This document shows, one piece after another, positions 34,965 through 47,599 of a stretch of DNA of 64,000 nucleotides. Source of the stretch: Fredinandcohnia onubensis (GTDB lineage Bacteria > Bacillota > Bacilli > Bacillales > Bacillaceae_L); NCBI RefSeq assembly GCF_031181385.1, contig NZ_JAPSKV010000003.1, forward strand, positions 62,001-126,000, given 5' to 3'. Under the pieces are notes generated by a model. It was not told the origin of the DNA. It was given only the letters and a program-made list of their open reading frames with translations, and searched no databases. Position 1 is the first letter of the stretch, and the number at the start of each line of letters is the position of its first letter. A program made the translations under genes and the position numbers.

Positions 34965-35738
34965 ATGAATTTATATCAACATTTTCGAAAAGAAGAGCAT
35001 GCGTTCATTGATCAGGTGTTGGAATGGCAACAGACTGTACTGAATCAGTATAGTCCGAGGTTAAGCGACTTTCTTGATCCACGTGAACAAGAAATCGTGA
35101 AACAGGTGGTAGGAACCGGTGGAGATGTCCTTGTTCACTTTTCTGGTGGAAAAGAAGGACTTGAACGAAAACGTGCATTATTGTATCCATCTTATTTTGA
35201 GCCAACCGAGACAGATTTTAATCTATCCTTTTTTGAAGTGAATTATCCTGTTAAGTTTGTTTCTGTTGACCACCGAAAGGTTCTGGGTTCATTAATGTCT
35301 CTCGGTCTAAAACGTTCCAAATTTGGTGATATCCTAACACATGACGAGCGTATTCAAATTGTTGTTGCCGGTGAGGTTGCTGATTATGTACGAATGAATT
35401 TAACATCCGTTGGTAAGGCAACGATCTCATTATCAGAGATTGCTGCTTCAGAACTCGTATTCGTACATGAAGAATGGACTGAGCAAACAGTCACAGTCTC
35501 CTCCTTACGATTAGATGTTATATTGGCATCGATTTTAAATTTATCAAGGCAAAAAGTGCAAGTCTTAATTGAAAATGGATTTGTAAAAGTGAATTGGAAA
35601 AAAATCGAACAAACTTCCTTTGAATGTAAGGAAGGAGATGTTCTTTCTGTTCGTGGTTACGGAAGAAGTAGACTTCATTCAATTGAAGGGAAAACGAAGA
35701 GAGAAAAATGGAGAATCATCGTAGGAAGACAAAAATAA
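34965..35738 (+). CDS. ylmH: S4-domain RNA-binding protein YlmH (RqcP2-type)
   Basis: A 257-residue protein. The C-terminal S4 domain (about 180-240: SSLRLDVILASILNLSRQKVQVLIENGFVKVNWKKIE) binds RNA; the N-terminal part is the YlmH-specific domain with FLDPREQEIVKQVVG. YlmH of B. subtilis has been implicated in handling stalled 50S-peptidyl-tRNA complexes alongside RqcP; rqcH is encoded later in this window. It lies between ylmG and divIVA as in other Bacillus. Confidence 0.9.
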   Translation: MNLYQHFRKEEHAFIDQVLEWQQTVLNQYSPRLSDFLDPREQEIVKQVVGTGGDVLVHFSGGKEGLERKRALLYPSYFEPTETDFNLSFFEVNYPVKFVSVDHRKVLGSLMSLGLKRSKFGDILTHDERIQIVVAGEVADYVRMNLTSVGKATISLSEIAASELVFVHEEWTEQTVTVSSLRLDVILASILNLSRQKVQVLIENGFVKVNWKKIEQTSFECKEGDVLSVRGYGRSRLHSIEGKTKREKWRIIVGRQK

Positions 35739-35766
35739 TTGTAAATAATGCAGGAATTTCTTCTTT

Positions 35767-35775
35767 TTTGTCGAA
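35767..35775 (+). promoter_or_regulatory. perfect Spo0A box upstream of divIVA
   Basis: TTTGTCGAA matches the Spo0A-box consensus at all nine positions, 72 bases before the divIVA start. Confidence 0.45.
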
Positions 35776-35846
35776 TTGTAAAGTATCATTTATTTAGAGA
35801 ATGTTTGAAAAACAAACGCATTTATTAATTTTTGGAGGTGGCATTC

Positions 35847-36347
35847 GTGCCTTTAACGCCATTAGATATTCATAATAAGGAATTTAACAAAGGTTTTCGC
35901 GGCTATGATGAAGACGAGGTTAATGAGTTTCTTGATCAAGTTATTAAGGATTATGAAATGGTTATTCGTGAGAAAAAAGAACTTGAGTCAAAACTTTCAG
36001 AGTTAAACGAAAAACTAGGTCATTTTACAAATATCGAAGAAACATTAAATAAATCGATCTTGATTGCGCAAGAAACAGCTGAGGAAGTAAAACGTAATGC
36101 TTCAAAAGAAGCAAAGCTTATCATCAAGGAAGCGGAGAAAAATGCAGATCGTATTATTAACGAATCGTTAGCTAAATCTAGAAAGATATCAATCGAAATT
36201 GAAGATTTGAAGAAACAATCAAAAGTATTCAGAAACAGATTTAAAATGTTAGTGGAAGCTCAGTTAGATATGCTTAATAATGATGATTGGGATCATCTCA
36301 TGGAATACAATGTAGAGCCTGTTTTTGCAGAATCAGAAGAAAACTAG
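35847..36347 (+). CDS. divIVA: polar and septal scaffold protein DivIVA
   Basis: A 166-residue coiled-coil protein that senses negative membrane curvature at septa and poles and recruits MinJ-MinCD, and the chromosome anchor RacA in sporulation. The N-terminal membrane domain is PLTPLDIHNKEFNKGFRGYDEDEVNEFL, and the rest is coiled coil ending in KSKVFRNRFKMLVEAQLDML-like repeats. The start is GTG 35847, 6 bases after GGAGGTG, giving MPLTPLDIHN as in B. subtilis; ATG at 35832 overlaps the ribosome binding site. It is followed by the ileS promoter and T-box. Confidence 0.97.
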   Translation: MPLTPLDIHNKEFNKGFRGYDEDEVNEFLDQVIKDYEMVIREKKELESKLSELNEKLGHFTNIEETLNKSILIAQETAEEVKRNASKEAKLIIKEAEKNADRIINESLAKSRKISIEIEDLKKQSKVFRNRFKMLVEAQLDMLNNDDWDHLMEYNVEPVFAESEEN

Positions 36348-36356
36348 TCTTGACAC

Positions 36357-36385
36357 TTGACTCTTTTGTTTAATACGCATATAAT
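36357..36385 (+). promoter_or_regulatory. sigma-A promoter for ileS
   Basis: TTGACT at 36357-36362 and TATAAT at 36380-36385 are 17 bases apart, just upstream of the T-box. Confidence 0.75.
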
Positions 36386-36420
36386 TTTAAAACAACTAAT
36401 TACTTTAATATACAAGCAGC

Positions 36421-36690
36421 TTTGAAAGGGACAGTAGTTCTTGTCAAACTTATTAAGCGAGTCGGGGATGGTGGAAGCCCGATATAAGTGATAAGAATGA
36501 AAATCACCCTGGAGTTCGGTGCTGAACACATAAATTGATTCAAAAGAGATTGTCTTTTGAACATTTCTAAGTAAGCATTTCGCGTCTCATTCACGTTACG
36601 AATGTCGAGTGGACGAATGAAAATTCGTCTATAAGGGTGGTACCGCGAGAGGCCTTCTCGTCCCTTTTTGGGATGAGAAGGCCTTTTTCT
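36421..36690 (+). ncRNA. isoleucine T-box leader of ileS
   Basis: A T-box riboswitch that senses uncharged tRNA-Ile. Stem I features are visible (AGTAG, GGATGGTGGAAGCC), the specifier codon is ATC at 36503-36505 in GAAAATCACC, and the conserved T-box sequence AGGGTGGTACCGCG is at 36634-36647. The terminator hairpin is 36651-36688 (GGCCTTCTCGTCCC with GGGATGAGAAGGCC, then TTTTT). When uncharged tRNA-Ile pairs with the T-box bulge, the antiterminator forms and ileS is transcribed. Confidence 0.95.
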
Positions 36691-36771
36691 ATTCTGATTA
36701 AAGGTATCACAAATCATCCATACTGTAACAAGCTGCAAATAATTAGGAACTATTATTAGGAGGAAATGGTA

Positions 36772-39534
36772 ATGGAATATAAAGACACGTTATTAATGCC
36801 AAAAACAGATTTCCCAATGCGTGGAAACCTTCCAAATCGTGAACCACAGATTCAAGAACAATGGGAAGAAATGAATATTTACCAAAAGGTTCAGGAACGT
36901 ACGAAAGGTCGTCCATTATTCGTCCTTCATGATGGCCCTCCATATGCGAATGGTGACATTCATATGGGGCATGCCTTAAACAAAATCATTAAGGATATGA
37001 TTGTTCGTTTTAAATCAATGAACGGCTATTGTGCACCATATGTTCCAGGGTGGGATACTCATGGACTTCCGATTGAAACAGCTCTTACTAAGAATAAAAA
37101 GGTAAATCGCAAAGCAATGAGCGTCGCAGAATTTCGTAAGCTTTGTGAGGAATATGCTTACGAGCAAATCAATAACCAACGAGAACAATTTAAACGTCTA
37201 GGGGTTCGTGGTGATTGGGAAAACCCGTATATTACATTAAAACCAGAATATGAAGCACAGCAAATCAAAGTATTTGGTGAAATGGCTAAAAAAGGTTATA
37301 TCTACAAAGGACTTAAGCCAGTTTATTGGTCTCCTTCATCTGAATCAGCACTAGCAGAAGCAGAAATTGAATATCAAGATAAACGGTCACCTTCTATCTA
37401 TGTAGCATTTCCAGTAAAGGATGGTAAAGGTGTCTTAGAAGGTGATGAAAAAATCATCATCTGGACAACAACACCATGGACAATTCCAGCAAACCTTGGA
37501 ATCAGTGTACATCCTGATCTAGAGTATTCTGTTGTTAGTGTTGACAACAACAAATACGTGGTTGCTTCTGCATTATTAGAAGCAGTGACTAAAGAAATCG
37601 AATGGGAAAATGTATCTGTTGTGAAAACCTTCAAAGGTCGTGAATTAGAAAATGTTGTAGCCAGCCACCCAATCTATGGTCGCGATTCCCTTGTAATGCT
37701 TGGTGAACACGTTACAACTGATGCAGGTACTGGATGTGTACATACAGCACCTGGTCACGGGGAAGATGACTTTATCGTTGGACAAAAATATGGCATCGGC
37801 GTTCTTTGCCCTGTTGATGAAAAAGGTTATATGACAGCTGAGGCGCAAATGTTTGAAGGTTTATTCTATGATGAGGCTAACAAACCAATCACAGAAAAAT
37901 TAAATGAGGTTGGTGCGCTTCTAAAGCTTGCCTTCATTACTCACTCATATCCACATGACTGGCGTACGAAAAAACCTACTATCTTCAGAGCTACTGCTCA
38001 GTGGTTTGCTTCTATTAAAGATTTTAGAAACGAACTAATGGACGCTGTTAAAGAAACGAAATGGGTTCCGGCATGGGGGGAAACAAGACTTTATAACATG
38101 GTTCGAGATAGAGGAGATTGGTGTATTTCTCGTCAGAGAGCATGGGGAGTTCCTATTCCAGTATTCTATGGTGAAAATGGGGAACCAATTATCACAGATG
38201 AAACCATTAATCATGTCTCTAACCTATTTAGAGAATATGGTTCAAATGTTTGGTTTGAACGTGAACCTAAAGACTTATTGCCAGACGGATTTACACATGA
38301 ATCAAGTCCAAATGGTATCTTCACGAAGGAAGATGACATTATGGACGTATGGTTTGACTCTGGTTCATCCCATCAGGCAGTCTTATTAGAAAGAGATGAT
38401 CTACAACGTCCGGCAGATCTTTACTTAGAAGGTTCTGACCAATATCGTGGTTGGTTTAACTCATCTCTATCAACAGCAGTAGCTGTAACAGGTAAAGCAC
38501 CATATAAAGGTGTACTAAGCCATGGTTTTGCCCTTGATGGTGATGGCCGTAAAATGAGTAAGTCATTAGGAAACGTTGTTGTTCCGGAAAAGGTAATGAA
38601 ACAACTAGGAGCAGATATTCTACGTCTTTGGGTTGCTTCAGTCGATTATCAGGCAGATGTTCGTGTATCCGACGCAATTCTAAAACAAGTAGCAGAGGTT
38701 TACCGAAAAATTAGAAATACATTCCGTTTCTTGCTTGGTAATTTAAGTGACTTCAATCCAGAAACAGATGCAATTCCAGTGAATGAATTACGTGAGGTAG
38801 ACCGTTATATCCTTGTTAAATTAAACAAACTAATTGATAAGGTAAAAACATCTTATGAAAATTATGAGTTTGCAGGTGTTTACCATTCCGTTCATAATTT
38901 CTGTACAATCGAGCTAAGCTCATTCTACCTAGACTTTGCAAAGGATATTTTATATATCGAGGCTGCGGATCAACATGATCGCCGTTCAATCCAAACTGTC
39001 TTATATGAAGCTTTATTAAGCTTAACTAAGCTTGTAACACCGATTCTTCCACATACAGCAGATGAAGTATGGAAACATATCGATTCTGTTAATGAGGAAA
39101 GTGTTCAATTAGTTGATATGCCAAATTCAGTCGAAATCCCAAATGCAGATGCATTGGAAGCGAAATGGGATTCATTCATGGAACTTCGTGATGATGTTCT
39201 AAAAGCTTTAGAAACAGCGAGAAATGAGAAAGTTATTGGGAAATCATTAGCTGCTAGCATTACTTTATATCCAAACAACAAAACAAAAGCTCTTCTAGAT
39301 TCCGTTGAGGAGAACTTAAAACAGTTGTTTATTGTATCAGGATTTGCAATTGGCGGCTTATATGAAGAAGCCCCAGAAAATGCACAAGTTTTCGATCAAG
39401 TAAAAATCGTTGTAGGTGTAGCAGAAGGAGAAACCTGTGATCGTTGTTGGGTCGTAACACCAACAGTTGGTGAAGACTCAGATCACCCAACACTTTGCTC
39501 ACGTTGTGCATCTGTTGTAAAAGAAAATTACTAA
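36772..39534 (+). CDS. ileS: isoleucine--tRNA ligase
   Basis: A 920-residue class Ia aminoacyl-tRNA synthetase charging tRNA-Ile. The HIGH-type motif is HMGH in [18 protein letters not shown] (about 53-70), the editing domain contains [13 protein letters not shown], and the KMSKS motif is in [12 protein letters not shown] (about 590-601). The C-terminal zinc site is CDRCW and CSRC. The ATG at 36772 gives [18 protein letters not shown], the family start; ATG 36766 is two codons upstream and overlaps the AGGAGGAAA ribosome binding site context. Regulated by the upstream T-box. This is the bacterial-type (mupirocin-sensitive-type) enzyme by its C-terminal zinc domain. Confidence 0.98.
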   Translation: MEYKDTLLMPKTDFPMRGNLPNREPQIQEQWEEMNIYQKVQERTKGRPLFVLHDGPPYANGDIHMGHALNKIIKDMIVRFKSMNGYCAPYVPGWDTHGLPIETALTKNKKVNRKAMSVAEFRKLCEEYAYEQINNQREQFKRLGVRGDWENPYITLKPEYEAQQIKVFGEMAKKGYIYKGLKPVYWSPSSESALAEAEIEYQDKRSPSIYVAFPVKDGKGVLEGDEKIIIWTTTPWTIPANLGISVHPDLEYSVVSVDNNKYVVASALLEAVTKEIEWENVSVVKTFKGRELENVVASHPIYGRDSLVMLGEHVTTDAGTGCVHTAPGHGEDDFIVGQKYGIGVLCPVDEKGYMTAEAQMFEGLFYDEANKPITEKLNEVGALLKLAFITHSYPHDWRTKKPTIFRATAQWFASIKDFRNELMDAVKETKWVPAWGETRLYNMVRDRGDWCISRQRAWGVPIPVFYGENGEPIITDETINHVSNLFREYGSNVWFEREPKDLLPDGFTHESSPNGIFTKEDDIMDVWFDSGSSHQAVLLERDDLQRPADLYLEGSDQYRGWFNSSLSTAVAVTGKAPYKGVLSHGFALDGDGRKMSKSLGNVVVPEKVMKQLGADILRLWVASVDYQADVRVSDAILKQVAEVYRKIRNTFRFLLGNLSDFNPETDAIPVNELREVDRYILVKLNKLIDKVKTSYENYEFAGVYHSVHNFCTIELSSFYLDFAKDILYIEAADQHDRRSIQTVLYEALLSLTKLVTPILPHTADEVWKHIDSVNEESVQLVDMPNSVEIPNADALEAKWDSFMELRDDVLKALETARNEKVIGKSLAASITLYPNNKTKALLDSVEENLKQLFIVSGFAIGGLYEEAPENAQVFDQVKIVVGVAEGETCDRCWVVTPTVGEDSDHPTLCSRCASVVKENY

Positions 39535-39550
39535 AACTAAAATAGGAAAA

Positions 39551-39584
39551 ACGCCATGAATCCATAGGTTCATGGCGTTTTTTT
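39551..39584 (+). terminator. rho-independent terminator after ileS
   Basis: ACGCCATGAA and TTCATGGCGT pair around TCCATAGG, followed by seven T. Confidence 0.9.
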
Positions 39585-39711
39585 GCAAAAAATTAGTATC
39601 TTGAAATATTTCATTAATAGAACTGTAATCCAACAATTTGCCTGTCTGCCGTCAAAAATAAATAAGAAATACGTAGTATGTAATTAGAAAACATTAAAAA
39701 ACATTTGAAGA

Positions 39712-39858
39712 TAGGAGGATAAAAAGGACCGAGATTTCAAAGCGGCGCAGCTTTAAGTACCGGAACGTATCCAGTTAATACGTGAGGAACGGAGAAGCAA
39801 GCCAACACAGAAATTCGATGCGTCATTTTTATCCTACAGGAAAAACTTGTTGGCTTTA
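39712..39858 (+). repeat. structured element with 10-bp terminal inverted repeats between ileS and ylyA
   Basis: This lies in a gene-free stretch (39535-39946). AGGATAAAAA at 39716-39725 is the exact complement of TTTTTATCCT at 39826-39835. Inside, ATTTC (39734-39738) pairs with GAAAT (39810-39814) and ACGTAT (39765-39770) with ATACGT (39778-39783), around the G/C-rich AGCGGCGCAGC and ACCGGA. AAGCCAACA (39799-39807) can instead pair with TGTTGGCTT (39848-39856). It could be a MITE-like interspersed repeat or a small structured RNA. Nothing else is evident in the rest of the gap. Confidence 0.65.
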
Positions 39859-39946
39859 ACGAAAACCATTATGGATAATACTATCTCTACTACCTTATAA
39901 AGATGTTCTTAAGCATTAATCAAAAGCATGATAAGGAGGCGTTCCA

Positions 39947-40321
39947 ATGAACGATCAGTATGCAGAGATTAAAGCGGAATTGGAATTAACAAAGAAAGAA
40001 CTAATATCCAGGTTAATGAAGTCAGCACAATATGAGGTAAGTCAAGAACTACTTTTTCAGAATGAACAATCTGAGAAAGAAAAAATCGTAATGAATCATA
40101 TAAAAGAAGACCTAAGCGACGTCGAAAGAGCTTTAAATAAAATTAATTCCGGCACATTTGGAATTTGTGAAGAGACTGGTGCAGAGATTCCGTTTGAGAA
40201 ACTACGGATACTTCCAACAGCTCGAACCATTTTCGAATTTTCCTTCATTGATCTATATGACAGAAGTAATGTCATACCCCTTCAGCGTAAAAACCATCTT
40301 TCTTTAGTGGAGCAAAAGTAA
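39947..40321 (+). CDS. ylyA: YlyA-like, TraR/DksA-related protein with degenerate zinc finger
   Basis: A 124-residue protein. The N-terminal half is a coiled coil (about 1-60); the C-terminal half is a DksA/TraR-type finger (ALNKINSGTFGICEETGAEIPFEKLRILPTART) that keeps only one of the four expected zinc cysteines (in GICEE). Its place between ileS and lspA matches ylyA of B. subtilis, which has been reported to act on late sporulation gene expression through RNA polymerase; DksA proteins in general enter the polymerase secondary channel. AAGGAGGCG lies before the ATG. Confidence 0.8.
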   Translation: MNDQYAEIKAELELTKKELISRLMKSAQYEVSQELLFQNEQSEKEKIVMNHIKEDLSDVERALNKINSGTFGICEETGAEIPFEKLRILPTARTIFEFSFIDLYDRSNVIPLQRKNHLSLVEQK

Positions 40322-40424
40322 AACCTTTGCTTTTGCTCTGCTTTAATCCCTTAAATAGATTGTACAGCCGTCCATTCATATGCTAAAATTCAAAAGTATA
40401 GTTTGTATGGATGGGGGCGTATTC

Positions 40425-40913
40425 GTGTATTATTATTTAATTGCTTTATTTATCATTTTATTAGATCAGGTTACAAAATGGATTATTGTCCGTTTTATGG
40501 AGCTTGGAGACTCGATTCAAATCATTCCTAACTTTTTGTATATAACCTCGCATCGAAACCGTGGTGCAGCTTGGGGAATTCTACAGGGGCAAATGTGGTT
40601 TTTCTATATTGTGACCATAATCGTAGTTGTTATGCTTGTTTTATACATACAGCGCCTCAAACCAAACCAGCGCCTGTTTGGCATTGCGCTTTCATTTATG
40701 CTTGGAGGTGCAATTGGTAATTTTATTGACCGTATCTTTCGTAAAGAAGTTGTCGATTTTATAGATACATACATTTTTACATATAACTTCCCTATTTTTA
40801 ATATTGCCGATTCAGCACTTGTAATTGGTGTTGGCTTGATTTTAATTTTAACTATTTTTGAAGGGAAATTAGAAAAGGAGAAAACAAATGAATCAATTCG
40901 AACTAACGATTGA
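40425..40913 (+). CDS. lspA: lipoprotein signal peptidase II
   Basis: A 162-residue inner membrane aspartic protease that removes the signal peptide of diacylated prolipoproteins. Four membrane helices are evident. The conserved motifs are [28 protein letters not shown] and FNIADSAL, with catalytic aspartates in the last two. The GTG at 40425 is chosen (GGGGGCG upstream; [15 protein letters not shown] resembles B. subtilis); ATG 40380 adds a non-family N-terminus. Its last 26 bases overlap the next gene. Confidence 0.94.
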   Translation: MYYYLIALFIILLDQVTKWIIVRFMELGDSIQIIPNFLYITSHRNRGAAWGILQGQMWFFYIVTIIVVVMLVLYIQRLKPNQRLFGIALSFMLGGAIGNFIDRIFRKEVVDFIDTYIFTYNFPIFNIADSALVIGVGLILILTIFEGKLEKEKTNESIRTND

Positions 40914-41796
40914 GGATCAACAGCAAAATGACCGAATTGATAAAGTCGTTTCAGCATTTAATTCAGATTGGTCTAGGACACAAGTCCAGTCTTGGATTAA
41001 GGATGGAAATATAAAAGTCAACGGGAATAATGTTAAAACCAATTATAAAGTTAATATAGGGGACCATATTCATATTGACATTCCTGAACCGCAAGCTTTG
41101 GATGTGGTACCAGAAGAGATGAATTTAGATGTTTATTATGAAGATGCAGATGTTCTCGTTGTCAATAAACCAAAGGGAATGGTCGTACATCCTGCTCCAG
41201 GTCATGTTAGTGGTACGTTGGTAAACGGTCTTATGGCTCATTGCAAGGATTTATCTGGAATCAACGGTGTTATGCGCCCGGGGATTGTTCATCGAATCGA
41301 TAAGGATACTTCAGGCTTATTGATGGTTGCAAAAAATGATGTTGCGCATGAATCCTTAGTGAATCAATTGGTCAAAAAATCAGTAACCCGCAAATATAAA
41401 GCGCTAGTCCATGGTGTCATACCGCATGACCAAGGTACGATTGATGCACCCATTGGAAGGGATAAAAAGGATCGCCAAAGTATGACTGTTACAGATGAAA
41501 ATAGTAAAGATGCAGTGACACATTTTAATGTCTTAGAACGATTTAAAGATTTTACATTTGTTGAGTGCCAGCTTGAAACAGGGCGTACCCATCAAATACG
41601 TGTTCATATGAAATATATTGGTTTTCCATTAGCGGGTGATCCAAAGTATGGTCCAAAGAAAACGTTAGATCTTGGTGGACAAGCCCTTCATGCAGGGCTA
41701 TTGGGCTTTGTTCATCCTAGAACGAATGAATATCTTGAATTTGAGTCTCCACTTCCTGCTTATTTTGAGGAACTTCTTGAGAAACTGCGTCATTGA
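40888..41796 (+). CDS. rluD: RluD-type pseudouridine synthase (YlyB)
   Basis: A 302-residue RluA/RluD family enzyme converting uridine to pseudouridine in rRNA. An N-terminal S4 domain ([31 protein letters not shown]) is followed by the catalytic domain with [21 protein letters not shown], where the aspartate in HRID is catalytic, and [26 protein letters not shown]. The ATG lies within the end of lspA, after AAAAGGAGAAAAC, indicating translational coupling. The exact target uridines are inferred from RluD and not shown. Confidence 0.93.
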   Translation: MNQFELTIEDQQQNDRIDKVVSAFNSDWSRTQVQSWIKDGNIKVNGNNVKTNYKVNIGDHIHIDIPEPQALDVVPEEMNLDVYYEDADVLVVNKPKGMVVHPAPGHVSGTLVNGLMAHCKDLSGINGVMRPGIVHRIDKDTSGLLMVAKNDVAHESLVNQLVKKSVTRKYKALVHGVIPHDQGTIDAPIGRDKKDRQSMTVTDENSKDAVTHFNVLERFKDFTFVECQLETGRTHQIRVHMKYIGFPLAGDPKYGPKKTLDLGGQALHAGLLGFVHPRTNEYLEFESPLPAYFEELLEKLRH

Positions 41797-41818
41797 TTTT
41801 GTTCCTTACAAAAAAGGA

Positions 41819-41847
41819 TTGACAAATTTCGATAATGAACGTAGAAT
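41819..41847 (+). promoter_or_regulatory. sigma-A promoter of the pyr operon
   Basis: TTGACA at 41819-41824 and TAGAAT at 41842-41847 are exactly 17 bases apart, upstream of the first PyrR attenuator. Confidence 0.85.
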
Positions 41848-41872
41848 GAACTTAATTAAATGAGCCCCTTTA

Positions 41873-41979
41873 AAATCAGTCCCGTGAGGCTGAGAAGGAA
41901 ACGGAATTACATTAGGAACGTTGTATCCTTATGTATGAATGTCTATGTCCTTTCACTTACGGTGAGAGGACATTTTTAT
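41873..41979 (+). promoter_or_regulatory. PyrR attenuator 1 (leader to pyrR)
   Basis: The PyrR-binding loop AGTCCCGTGAGGCTGAGAAGG starts at 41878, and the terminator is 41945-41979 (ATGTCC...GGACAT, then TTTTTATTTT). PyrR bound to UMP or UTP stabilises the binding loop and so favours termination. Confidence 0.9.
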
Positions 41980-42013
41980 TTTAAAGAGGGAATCAATGTG
42001 AAGTGAGGTGTAA

Positions 42014-42565
<552 letters not shown>

Positions 42566-42574
42566 ATAAAGTAC

Positions 42575-42677
42575 CCTTTAAATGTAGTCCAGAGAGGCTA
42601 ACAAAGGGGTAAACATTCCTTCTCAAAAGATAGGGATTTGTATACCTCTTTGTGTAAAAAACACAAAGGTTTTTTTG
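42575..42677 (+). promoter_or_regulatory. PyrR attenuator 2 (pyrR-pyrP)
   Basis: The binding loop AGTCCAGAGAGGCTAACAAAG starts at 42586; the terminator is CCTCTTTGTGT with ACACAAAGG, then TTTTTTT, at 42645-42677. Confidence 0.9.
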
Positions 42678-42713
42678 TTTTTGGGTATCTTAAAATGAGG
42701 GGGAAAATTCGAA

Positions 42714-44030
42714 ATGAGTAATGATAACCAAAAGATTGTATTAGGGATAAAAGATAAACCATCTCCAGGATTATTCGCAATACTGAGCCTGCAACATTTA
42801 TTTGCCATGTTCGGTGCAACAATCCTTGTACCGTATTTAGTAGGAATTAGTCCTGGGGTAGCTCTCATCTCAAGTGGGTTAGGTACACTAGCATTTTTGC
42901 TTATTACAAAGGGTCAGGTTCCAGCATACTTAGGATCATCCTTTGCTTTTATCATCCCACTTCAAACAGCAATTGCTGCTGACGGACCTGGTGCTGCAAT
43001 GATGGCAAGTTTACTTGCTGGTCTCGTATATGGGATTGTAGCTCTGTTAATAAAAGCAACAGGACACAAATGGCTTGTGAAGATTTTACCACCTGTTGTT
43101 GTTGGACCAGTTATTATCGTAATAGGTCTTAGCCTAGCTGGTACAGCAGTTGGAATGGCAATGAATGATGCTAGCGGTGCTTATAGTCTACAGCATTTTT
43201 CAGTAGCATTAGTTACATTAGCAATCGTGATTATAGCAACCATCTTTTTTAAAGGCTTCTTAAACCTAATTCCGGTCCTAATCGGGATTATCGGTGGATA
43301 CGTATACGCATTATCAATCGGATTAGTGGATTTTACTGCAGTAAAAGAAGCAAAGTGGTTTGAAATGCCAGACTTTATTATCCCGTTTGTTTCATACACA
43401 CCGCAGTTTTCATTAGATATGATTGCTTTAATCGTCCCAGTAGCGGTAGTTACCTTATCAGAGCATATCGGACATCAAATGGTCTTAAGTAAGGTTGTAC
43501 AAAAAGATTTAATTAAACAACCAGGATTACATCGCTCAATTATGGGTGATGGAGTAGCAACGATGATTGCTTCACTACTGGGTGGTCCACCAAATACAAC
43601 ATACGGAGAAAACATTGGCGTTTTAGCCATCACTCGGATATTTAGTGTATATGTAATCGGCGGTGCAGCTGTTGTGGCGATTGTCTTTGGCTTCATTGGC
43701 AAAATCAACGCCTTAATTAGTACGATTCCAACACCAGTTATGGGTGGGGTATCCATTCTCTTATTCGGAATTATCGCATCATCTGGTTTACGGATGTTAG
43801 TAGATAGCAAAGTTGATCTTGGTGATAATCGTAACTTGGTGATTTCATCAGTTATCCTTGTAATCGGAATCGGCGGAGCATTTATCCGCGTACTTGGCTT
43901 TGAAGTTCACGGCATGGCATTAGCCGCAATCATAGGTGTTTTACTTAACCTAATCCTTCCTGGCGGAGTAGTTCCGGAAGAGGAAGATATATATGAGACT
44001 CATCTTGAGGATGATAACTCTGTTGCATAA
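42714..44030 (+). CDS. pyrP: uracil permease
   Basis: A 438-residue membrane transporter of the nucleobase-ascorbate (NAT/UraA) family with 12-14 helices, bringing uracil into the cell by proton symport. Family motifs: QHLFAMFGATILVPYL, AYLGSSFAFIIPLQ, VVTLSEHIGHQMVLSKVV, and the signature LLGGPPNTTYGENIGVLAITR (about 283-303). Sits between attenuators 2 and 3, as in B. subtilis. Confidence 0.96.
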   Translation: MSNDNQKIVLGIKDKPSPGLFAILSLQHLFAMFGATILVPYLVGISPGVALISSGLGTLAFLLITKGQVPAYLGSSFAFIIPLQTAIAADGPGAAMMASLLAGLVYGIVALLIKATGHKWLVKILPPVVVGPVIIVIGLSLAGTAVGMAMNDASGAYSLQHFSVALVTLAIVIIATIFFKGFLNLIPVLIGIIGGYVYALSIGLVDFTAVKEAKWFEMPDFIIPFVSYTPQFSLDMIALIVPVAVVTLSEHIGHQMVLSKVVQKDLIKQPGLHRSIMGDGVATMIASLLGGPPNTTYGENIGVLAITRIFSVYVIGGAAVVAIVFGFIGKINALISTIPTPVMGGVSILLFGIIASSGLRMLVDSKVDLGDNRNLVISSVILVIGIGGAFIRVLGFEVHGMALAAIIGVLLNLILPGGVVPEEEDIYETHLEDDNSVA

Positions 44031-44040
44031 TGATTCACCT

Positions 44041-44166
44041 TTTAAAATAACCCAGAGAGGTTATTAAGGGTGTAAGGTTTTTGCGAAAAGGGTAATGGCT
44101 TTCTTATACCCTTTTTCAAACAAAACCTTGTTTTACACCCTTACCAATAAAGGTAAGGGTGTTTTT

Positions 44167-44167
<1 letters not shown>
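44041..44167 (+). promoter_or_regulatory. PyrR attenuator 3 (pyrP-pyrB)
   Basis: The binding loop AATAACCCAGAGAGGTTATT starts at 44047; AAGGTTTT (44075) can pair with AAAACCTT (44122) as antiterminator; the terminator is ACACCCTTACC with GGTAAGGGTGT, then TTTTT, 44135-44166. The loop stem bases differ from attenuators 1 and 2 but keep pairing. Confidence 0.9.
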
Positions 44168-46498
<2,331 letters not shown>

Positions 46499-46502
<4 letters not shown>

Positions 46503-47599
46503 AGCGACAGCTTATTTTAGAAGATGGAACCATTTTTGTTGGTGAAGGATTCGGAAGTGAGATTGAAAAATTTGGTGAGGTTGTTTTTAATACTGGAATG
46601 ACAGGTTATCAGGAAATTTTATCAGACCCATCGTATTGTGGCCAAATTGTAACATTAACATATCCCTTAATTGGAAATTACGGTATTAATAGAGATGATT
46701 TTGAATCGATCAACCCAGCTATCAGTGGTTTTATTGTAAATGAAGTGTGTGACCATCCATCAAATTTTAGAAGTCAATTTAATTTAGACGAGTATTTTAA
46801 GTCAAAAAGTATTCCAGGACTTTCAGGAATTGATACAAGAAAGCTTACAAGAATTATCCGTCAATACGGGACACTGAAAGGTGCTATTTGTGGAATGGAT
46901 GTCAATGTAAGTGAAGTTATCAACCAACTTGGTGATCGTACCTTACCCACTGACCAAGTAAAACAGGTTTCTACAAAAGGTTCTTACCCAAGCCCAGGTA
47001 GAGGACATCGTGTTGTTTTAGTTGATTTTGGTATGAAACACGGAATTTTACGTGAACTAAATCACCGTGACTGTGATGTAATTGTCGTTCCTTACAATGT
47101 AACAGCGGAAGAAATCCTTCGACTAAGACCTGACGGAATCATGCTAAGTAATGGACCTGGGAATCCAAAAGATGTACCTGAAGCTATCGAAATGATTAAC
47201 GATGTTTTAGGGAAGGTTCCTTTATTTGGAATTTGCTTAGGTCACCAATTATTTGCTTTAGCAGGTGGTGCCGATACTGAAAAAATGAAATTTGGACATA
47301 GAGGATCGAACCATCCGGTTAAGCACATAAAATCCGGAAAGGTTGCTATTACCTCTCAAAACCATGGCTATACAGTTAATGAAAAGTCTTTAGCTTCTAC
47401 AAGGCTGGAAGTAACACATTTAGCACTTAATGATGGATCCGTAGAAGGACTGCGCCATTTAGATTATCCTGCATTCACTGTTCAGTATCATCCAGAGGCC
47501 TCACCTGGACCTGAGGATGCAAATAGCTTATTTAACGACTTTTTACAGATGATTGAAAACTTCAAGAAAGAAGGCGAAGAGCTATGCCAAAACGCTTAG
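46499..47599 (+). CDS. carA: carbamoyl phosphate synthase, small (glutaminase) subunit
   Basis: A 366-residue glutamine amidotransferase that supplies ammonia to CarB. The class I triad is seen as [14 protein letters not shown] (nucleophile Cys) and [11 protein letters not shown] (His, Glu). The N-terminal half has [21 protein letters not shown]. The ATG at 46499 overlaps the pyrC stop (ATGA); an in-frame ATG at 46439 inside pyrC is ignored. B. subtilis calls it pyrAA; this copy is the pyrimidine-regulated one by its context. Confidence 0.97.

Noticed and set aside
36400-36738. A 112-codon minus-strand frame opposite the ileS leader
   Set aside because: It is antisense to the T-box, whose conserved bases explain the open frame.
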